NCBI GenBank assembly: GCA_937870805.1
Contig: CALMZT010000890.1
Location: forward strand, 1-9,997
Source: an uncultured Chloroflexota bacterium
GTDB lineage: Bacteria; Chloroflexota; Anaerolineae; Aggregatilineales; Phototrophicaceae
Direction: 5' to 3'
Length of the DNA stretch: 9,997 bases
How positions within the stretch are numbered: the stretch's first letter is position 1; the number at the start of each line of letters is the position of its first letter. Both the position numbers and the translations under genes were made by a program. A model generated the notes under the pieces. It did no database searches, was not told the DNA's origin, and worked only from the letters and a program-made list of their open reading frames with translations. Of the stretch, positions 5,388 to 9,997 are shown piece after piece.

Positions 5388-6779
5388 TTACTTGCGGTTC
5401 ACGCGGCTTGGATAATCGGCGGCGTTGATTTCGTAGAGCATACACACACGACGATCATACAGCCGCGTCGAGATGCGATTGTCGTCGGCGATACTTTTAG
5501 GCGCGGTAATCACCGTCGGCAGCTTAGCAACGTAGCGATAGTCAAGCAGTTGAAACAGTTTTTCCCGCGCCCACGATGTTGCGCTTTCCATGCTCAAATC
5601 ATCCAGAATGAGCATCGGCGCGTTACGCAGCTCATAAAAACGCTGGTCAAATCCGACACGCGAATTGGGCGCAAACGTCTCGCGTAGGTAATCCAGCAAA
5701 TCGGGCACAGTGATAAAAATCACGGGCTTCTTTTGCGCTTGCACGTAATTGCCAATTGCTGCCGCCAGATGTGTCTTGCCAGACGCCGAGTATTGGCTCA
5801 CCAACGCAAACCAGTAGCCTTCGGGTTTACGCGCGTATTCTTGTGCCAGACTCTTTGCCTTTTCGAGGTTGCTCTGCTCAAAGGGCTTGAGATTCTTAGT
5901 GGTATCAAAGTTCTCGAATGTCATATGCTGGTAGAGTGACAGGCTCGACAGCAGGCGGTCATGGCTGTGCAGAGTCTTGATACGATAGTCTGGTGCCTCG
6001 ATTTTGATTTGCTGCACGAGCGCACTGTCCAACAAACGGCTGCGGATACGCCCATCAAAATTATCCAGGTTGACGTTGGTGGTAATTACTGTGGCAAGGC
6101 GGTAGGTGTAACGATGATTGAGCAGTTGAAACAGCTTTTCCTGCGCCCACGAGCTTTGATTTTCTGCGCCGAAATCATCCAATATCAACAGCGGCTCATT
6201 GCGCAGCCGATCAAACATTTCATCGTAAGAGACATCCGTCGTTGGGGCGAACGTTGCGCGCAAATGGTCGAGCAAATCTGCCGTCGTGATAAACAGCGCT
6301 GAACCGCCATGCTGCAAGCGCGTATTGGCAATTGCCGCTGCGAGATGCGTCTTGCCACAGCCATAATGTCCTGCAATCAGCAGCCAGCCATCCGCTTGCT
6401 GTGCATAGTTAAAAGCGGCATCATAAGCATCCTTTAAGGACTCCTGTTCCATAGGCAGCAAATGGCTGACGGATATTTTGAAGTTCTCGAAGGTCTTATC
6501 GGCGTAGGCTTCGAGGTTGCTCAGCTTGAGCAGCTTCTCTTTGCGCTCAGTGTCCAGTTCTGCGCGATGATTGGGGCAGCGAAACAGCTTGCCAAAATAA
6601 GGATGATCGACAGGCACGTTATAGCGGATCATGCCTAGCCCACCGCAAATGGGTTCACCGCCGCACAGTTTACAAAGCTCAGCGTCGACGGGGCGATCCT
6701 CATTTGATGATGAAGTCGTCAATTTTGCCTTCAACTTTTCGTTGTTCATTCCGTTTAGAATATCGCCCATACTTTTCAC
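5388..6779 (-). CDS. DnaC/DnaI-type helicase loader with two tandem AAA+ domains
   Basis: DnaC, DnaI and IstB-like ATPases load DnaB onto DNA or assist transposition; beside dnaB the loader role is far more likely. The 463 residues begin with a probable zinc site (C36, C39, C45, C68, H71). AAA+ domain 1 (about 96-270) is complete: Walker A GHYGCGKT 137-144, Walker B LLILDDFG 197-204, sensor-1 TTN 233-235, and arginines in GRIRSRLLD. AAA+ domain 2 (about 287-460) repeats it with an offset near 192 residues: TFENF, GKTHLAAAI, DLLDYLRETFAP, LILDDLSME, WAREKLFQLLDYRY. Its Walker A is altered (SQYSASGKT), and the sensor-1 Asn is replaced by Pro (VITAPK). GTG 6779 follows ggaggg at 8 bases. Ordinary loaders have one such domain (about 250-330 residues). 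Confidence 0.92.
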   Translation of the reverse strand: MKSMGDILNGMNNEKLKAKLTTSSSNEDRPVDAELCKLCGGEPICGGLGMIRYNVPVDHPYFGKLFRCPNHRAELDTERKEKLLKLSNLEAYADKTFENFKISVSHLLPMEQESLKDAYDAAFNYAQQADGWLLIAGHYGCGKTHLAAAIANTRLQHGGSALFITTADLLDHLRATFAPTTDVSYDEMFDRLRNEPLLILDDFGAENQSSWAQEKLFQLLNHRYTYRLATVITTNVNLDNFDGRIRSRLLDSALVQQIKIEAPDYRIKTLHSHDRLLSSLSLYQHMTFENFDTTKNLKPFEQSNLEKAKSLAQEYARKPEGYWFALVSQYSASGKTHLAAAIGNYVQAQKKPVIFITVPDLLDYLRETFAPNSRVGFDQRFYELRNAPMLILDDLSMESATSWAREKLFQLLDYRYVAKLPTVITAPKSIADDNRISTRLYDRRVCMLYEINAADYPSRVNRK

Positions 6780-7392
6780 TGCCTTTACCCTCCGTCTGCC
6801 AGTTCTTCAGAACTGACTCAATATAGCGCCAACTGCGCTTATTGGACTTCACCGCCTCCTGAATGGCATCGGCAATCCACTGTGCCGGATAATCGCGTTC
6901 AGCATCCTTCAGCGCGTCCGCGATCATTGGCGTAATCATGCCTACGTTCGCCTCGTACAGCGCGTAGATGTTGGGACGTTCGGGGACGAGTTCGACGCTA
7001 CGCCCCGCGTCGTCAGGAGTCCATGTGCCCGCTTGCAACTGGCGTAATGCTTCTCTGCCTTGCGCCGTATTCATGAAGTACAGCGCTTCGCCGTGTGCCG
7101 TACCGCACAACAGCGTGGCGCGCTGCGTTGAGGCTGCTAACGCGGCGTCAAGCGCTTCTTCCGCAGAGAGCTTGTCAATGTTCGCCAAGCCCAGCATTAG
7201 CGCAGCATCGGAGAGGAAATCGCGGCGGCGCAAAAAACGATATTTACCTTCTTTTTGATGCAGCGCCCAGAAGCAGAACAGCGTGATTTTCAGTTCCGCC
7301 AAATCATCAATCTGCGGCAGCAGGTCGCTAAAGAACTGCGCCGGAATCTGCGTCTGGCGTATTTTGCCGGGAGGAAAGCCGTTAAAGGTCAT
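6700..7392 (-). CDS. DnaD-domain primosome protein
   Basis: DnaD and DnaB proteins of Gram-positive bacteria recruit and remodel the origin so that the helicase loader can act. In this 230-residue protein, residues 143-202 fit the DnaD domain: YEANVGMITPMIADALKDAE, then PAQWIADAIQEAVKSNKRSW and RYIESVLKNW. The conserved W, N, W-x-YI and final W-x-x-EG are all present. The N-terminal about 110 residues look like a winged-helix module (LAELKITLFCFWAL, KYRFLRRRDFL). The C-terminal 28 residues are basic and probably disordered. ATG 7392 overlaps the dnaB stop as ATGA, and its 3' end overlaps the loader start by 80 bases. It sits between helicase and loader, as expected for an adaptor. Confidence 0.9.
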   Translation of the reverse strand: MTFNGFPPGKIRQTQIPAQFFSDLLPQIDDLAELKITLFCFWALHQKEGKYRFLRRRDFLSDAALMLGLANIDKLSAEEALDAALAASTQRATLLCGTAHGEALYFMNTAQGREALRQLQAGTWTPDDAGRSVELVPERPNIYALYEANVGMITPMIADALKDAERDYPAQWIADAIQEAVKSNKRSWRYIESVLKNWQTEGKGSEKYGRYSKRNEQRKVEGKIDDFIIK

Positions 7393-9997
7393 AATTCACT
7401 CAAGTCGATATTGCGGACAGCGGCGTCCATGAATTTGGTGATGGATTTTTCAAAGTATAAGGATATTGTACCCGTAGGACCGTTTCGATGCTTGGCAATA
7501 ATGACATCTGCCTGGTTTGGGAATTCCGTCGCTTCGTTGTAAACCACATCACGGTAGAGAAACATTACGAGATCCGTATCCTGCTCCAGGGAGTTATGAG
7601 TAATCATATTACAGGAAACAAAACTGTTGTTTGCTGGAACAGTGAGATCGTACACTTCGGTTTGACCGTCGGGAACGATAGAGACGATTTTGTCCCAATA
7701 AACGTCACTTTGCGATAATGCGTCGATTTTTTTACATCCAACAACCTGCGCCAGCCGCGCGGCTCTTTCTCGCCCTACATTTTGTTTGTAGATACCTGTT
7801 CCACAATAGGCATTTCCAAGACCTACATGTAACTGTCGTGTCGTGACCCCATTTTCCCGCATAGCAGGGACAGCGTACATTCGCCAGATGTGGTTCGGAA
7901 TCACGTCACGGTTAGTGTTTGCTGGATGTGTTTGCAAATATTCCGTCACGAGTTGCACACGTTCCTGCTTGTAACGACCTACAGCATGGATGAGGCTACT
8001 AAAGCGTTCCAAATCTAAGTTGCCGCTTACCGTGACATGATATTGATCGCGCCCCTTGCCATTTTGCGGAATCCGTGTGATGCGTGCGTTGATTTCAAGT
8101 CTTAGAAGCAAACTCTGAACGTCATAGGCTAGTCGAGAACTGCTGGATGCATAGTAAACGGTAGGGTAATGACTTCTTGTTGTGGCTTTCAGTGCGATAC
8201 AATCATCCGTCGCCCATAAGTGTCGCAAGAAACGAGCAATCGCCTCTTTGGGTTGCTGGAATACTTTGTCCGGCACAAACTTTTCATACGAACGCAGTCC
8301 AAAGACTCCCAATTCTTCAAGCCAAATACGAACGGGGTTATGTACCCTATGAGTAAGATGGGCTGTTGGGGGCAAGAATACTTGATACCAGCCGCGTCCC
8401 GGCTCTTTGTGGATACGGGGTCTTACCGCATCGCCAAAGACCTCTTTCGCCAACGCCGCCACGATTTCCGCTAAATCATCTTCGCGTGTGGTGTATTGGA
8501 TAGCGTGTGTGGGCAGCGTACAGCCATCGCCAATGAGATGACCCAACAGCATAAGTTCAGCGTCACCCATCGTCTGTGTTTCGGGGCCAGGCAGAACGCG
8601 AGGAAGCGCAAGGTGATCGTCTGTCGTCAGTTCATCCAGCCGCTTCCAACCGTTGATCGTCAGGAACTTGTGATTGCCTGTTGCGCGGATCGTGCGCCCT
8701 AGCTGTGTCGTCATTTTGTAGACGGGTTTGACACCTGTACACCACGAATTGCTGACAACGGCAGGCTCAAGTTTCCACGTCTCTGTATTCAGGCTCATGA
8801 CGCGGAAATCGACTTTGCCGCACAAATCACGGATCGGCACGTATTGACCTGTATCGGGCAGATAAACCAGTGACTCACCAGCGAGACAGCCCGACTCGCG
8901 CAGATCGCTGAGTATCGGGCGCTTATCGTGGCGCTGCTCAACAGCGCGCGAAAGCTGTGCAGCAGACAGAATCGGCACATTCATCTCTTTCGCCAATTCT
9001 TTCAGGTTGCGGCTGATGTAGCTGATCTCCTGCACGCGGTTGTTCTCGTAGGTCGCACCGCTGTTCATCAGTTGCAAGTAGTCCAGCACCACCAAATCGA
9101 GACCATATTCGTGCTGCAAGCGGCGGGTTTTCGTGCGCAGTTGAATCGGGTTCATCGCGGGCGTATCGTCGATGAAGATGCTGAGATTGCCCAGGCGTCC
9201 AATCGCTTCGACAAAGCGTTCCCACTCGCGCGCATCCATTTGCCCCAGGCGCAGCTTTTGCATGTTGATGCCAGTTTCCATCGAGATGATACGCTGCACG
9301 ATTTGCTCCGACGACATTTCCATCGTAAAAATCGCAGTACGCGCCCCGGCACGCGCGGCATTCAATACGACGGAGAGCAGGAATGACGTTTTCCCTTGTC
9401 CCGGGCGACCCGCGAAAATAATGAAATCCGACTTCTGCAAGCCGCCCAGCAGGTGATCTAAATCCTTAAACCCTGTCGGCACGCCAAGCGCTTCATCCTG
9501 ATTCTGAAGCATGTACTCAACGCGGTCATAATACTGGCGGATTGCCTCACGGATAGGCAGCATCTCGCGCTTCATCTGCCGTTCGGTGACGTTGAACAGG
9601 CGCGACTCGGCGGTGGTGACGACTTCCTCAATCGCCATGTTCTCATTGAGCGCCAGCCCGCGAATCTCGTCGGCGGCAGCCATCAAGCGGCGGCGCATCG
9701 AAGCACGTTCTACGAGGCGTCCGTAAGCCTCGGCGTGGACAGAGCTTGGCGTGTTGCGGAACAAGCCGATGACATACACTTCACCGCCGACGCCTTCCAG
9801 GCGGTTCATCGCGCGCAGTTCTTCGATCAGCGTCAGATAGTCAATCTGCTCGTCACGCTCCATCAGGCGTAACAGCGCTTCCCAGATGTAGCTGTTGCGC
9901 AGCAGGAAAAAGTCTTCGGGCTTGAGGAACGAGGCGACACCAGCAAACATGCCGGGATTCACCAGCACAGAGCCGATTACAGCCTCTTCAGCTTCTT
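7389..9997 (-). CDS. dnaB: Replicative DNA helicase DnaB, intein-containing, N-terminus outside the window
   Basis: DnaB is the hexameric 5'-3' helicase of the replication fork. The frame is open to the window edge, and EAEEAVIGSVLVNP is the usual start of the N-terminal domain, so only the first residues are missing; GTG 9968 is internal. The N-terminal domain is followed by a RecA-like motor with Walker A GRPGQGKT (codons 9410-9387), FTMEMSSEQ, Walker B LVVLDYLQL, and the DNA-binding stretch SAAQLSRAVEQR...SDLRESG. An intein of 432 residues follows RESG; the helicase resumes as SLEQDTDLVMFLYRD and ends NIDLSEL with TGA 7391-7389. Without the intein the visible helicase is about 437 residues, normal for DnaB. 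It is the first gene of the operon visible here. Confidence 0.97.
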   Translation of the reverse strand, partial: EAEEAVIGSVLVNPGMFAGVASFLKPEDFFLLRNSYIWEALLRLMERDEQIDYLTLIEELRAMNRLEGVGGEVYVIGLFRNTPSSVHAEAYGRLVERASMRRRLMAAADEIRGLALNENMAIEEVVTTAESRLFNVTERQMKREMLPIREAIRQYYDRVEYMLQNQDEALGVPTGFKDLDHLLGGLQKSDFIIFAGRPGQGKTSFLLSVVLNAARAGARTAIFTMEMSSEQIVQRIISMETGINMQKLRLGQMDAREWERFVEAIGRLGNLSIFIDDTPAMNPIQLRTKTRRLQHEYGLDLVVLDYLQLMNSGATYENNRVQEISYISRNLKELAKEMNVPILSAAQLSRAVEQRHDKRPILSDLRESGCLAGESLVYLPDTGQYVPIRDLCGKVDFRVMSLNTETWKLEPAVVSNSWCTGVKPVYKMTTQLGRTIRATGNHKFLTINGWKRLDELTTDDHLALPRVLPGPETQTMGDAELMLLGHLIGDGCTLPTHAIQYTTREDDLAEIVAALAKEVFGDAVRPRIHKEPGRGWYQVFLPPTAHLTHRVHNPVRIWLEELGVFGLRSYEKFVPDKVFQQPKEAIARFLRHLWATDDCIALKATTRSHYPTVYYASSSSRLAYDVQSLLLRLEINARITRIPQNGKGRDQYHVTVSGNLDLERFSSLIHAVGRYKQERVQLVTEYLQTHPANTNRDVIPNHIWRMYAVPAMRENGVTTRQLHVGLGNAYCGTGIYKQNVGRERAARLAQVVGCKKIDALSQSDVYWDKIVSIVPDGQTEVYDLTVPANNSFVSCNMITHNSLEQDTDLVMFLYRDVVYNEATEFPNQADVIIAKHRNGPTGTISLYFEKSITKFMDAAVRNIDLSEL
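7593..8888 (-). mobile_element. DnaB intein with LAGLIDADG homing endonuclease
   Basis: The 432-residue in-frame insert starts at Cys1 (codon 8888-8886) after RESG and ends His431-Asn432 (7598-7593), followed by Ser. It matches the insertion site and splicing blocks of the Synechocystis DnaB intein: CLAGESLVYL; WCTGVKPVYK; LGRTIRATGNHKFLTINGWK with block B T70-x-x-H73; LSQSDVYWDKIVSI; and EVYDLTVP. Residues about 105-385 are the endonuclease part, with LLGHLIGDG (114-122) and FLRHLWATDDC (220-230) as the paired LAGLIDADG-like motifs, each with an acidic residue. The block F position usually held by His (HNF in Synechocystis) is Asn (NNSF). It is expected to self-splice to give active DnaB. 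Whether the endonuclease still cuts is open. Confidence 0.95.

Noticed and set aside
5388..6779. IstB transposition helper of an IS21-type element
   Set aside because: No istA transposase or terminal repeats are visible, and the gene is coupled to dnaB and a DnaD-domain gene.
8928..9386. + strand open frames opposite dnaB
   Set aside because: They mirror conserved helicase codons, with no ribosome binding site and no recognisable protein.
7389..9997. dnaB as a disrupted pseudogene because of the large insert
   Set aside because: The insert keeps the frame and carries Cys1, block B, and terminal His-Asn followed by Ser, so it is an intein rather than a disruption.

Overview
The window is a bacterial chromosome segment, most likely from a member of the Chloroflexota (Anaerolineae-like). 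That placement is an inference. It rests on a DnaB / DnaD-domain / DnaC-DnaI-type loader operon, a lipoprotein type I associate with Chloroflexota, and an intein that resembles the cyanobacterial DnaB intein. Most of the window is GC-moderate to GC-rich; 60-base stretches I counted inside genes ran from about 50 to 68% GC. An AT-richer patch at about 2940-4060 has counted stretches of 40-47%.

Left part (1-1850, + strand): the end of nusG, then rplK (L11) and rplA (L1), closed by a strong intrinsic terminator. The nusG-rplK gap carries inverted arrays of a CAGCNNN heptamer. The rplK-rplA gap carries an 11-bp hairpin and, touching the rplA ribosome binding site, a copy of the L1-binding motif of 23S rRNA. 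The latter is a clear candidate for autoregulation by L1.

Middle part (1850-4500): a - strand NAD-dependent epimerase/SDR gene interrupted by one in-frame TAG, flanked by two direct copies of the rplA terminator repeat. Next come a small + strand gene with a ribbon-helix-helix-like N-terminus, a frameshifted membrane-anchored protein gene, and an intact small lipoprotein gene. Two damaged genes within 2 kb point to decay, or to sequence errors.

Right part (4495-9997, - strand): a compact replication operon read right to left. It holds dnaB (replicative helicase, 5' end outside the window, carrying a 432-residue intein with a LAGLIDADG endonuclease), a DnaD-domain primosome protein, a DnaC/DnaI-type AAA+ helicase loader with an internally duplicated ATPase domain, and a two-domain GNAT acetyltransferase. 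The start and stop codons overlap or nearly touch throughout, so the four are probably co-transcribed and partly co-translated. DnaB would be the helicase, the DnaD-like protein the primosome adaptor, and the tandem-AAA+ protein the loader. The tandem-AAA+ loader and the intein are the most unusual elements in the window.
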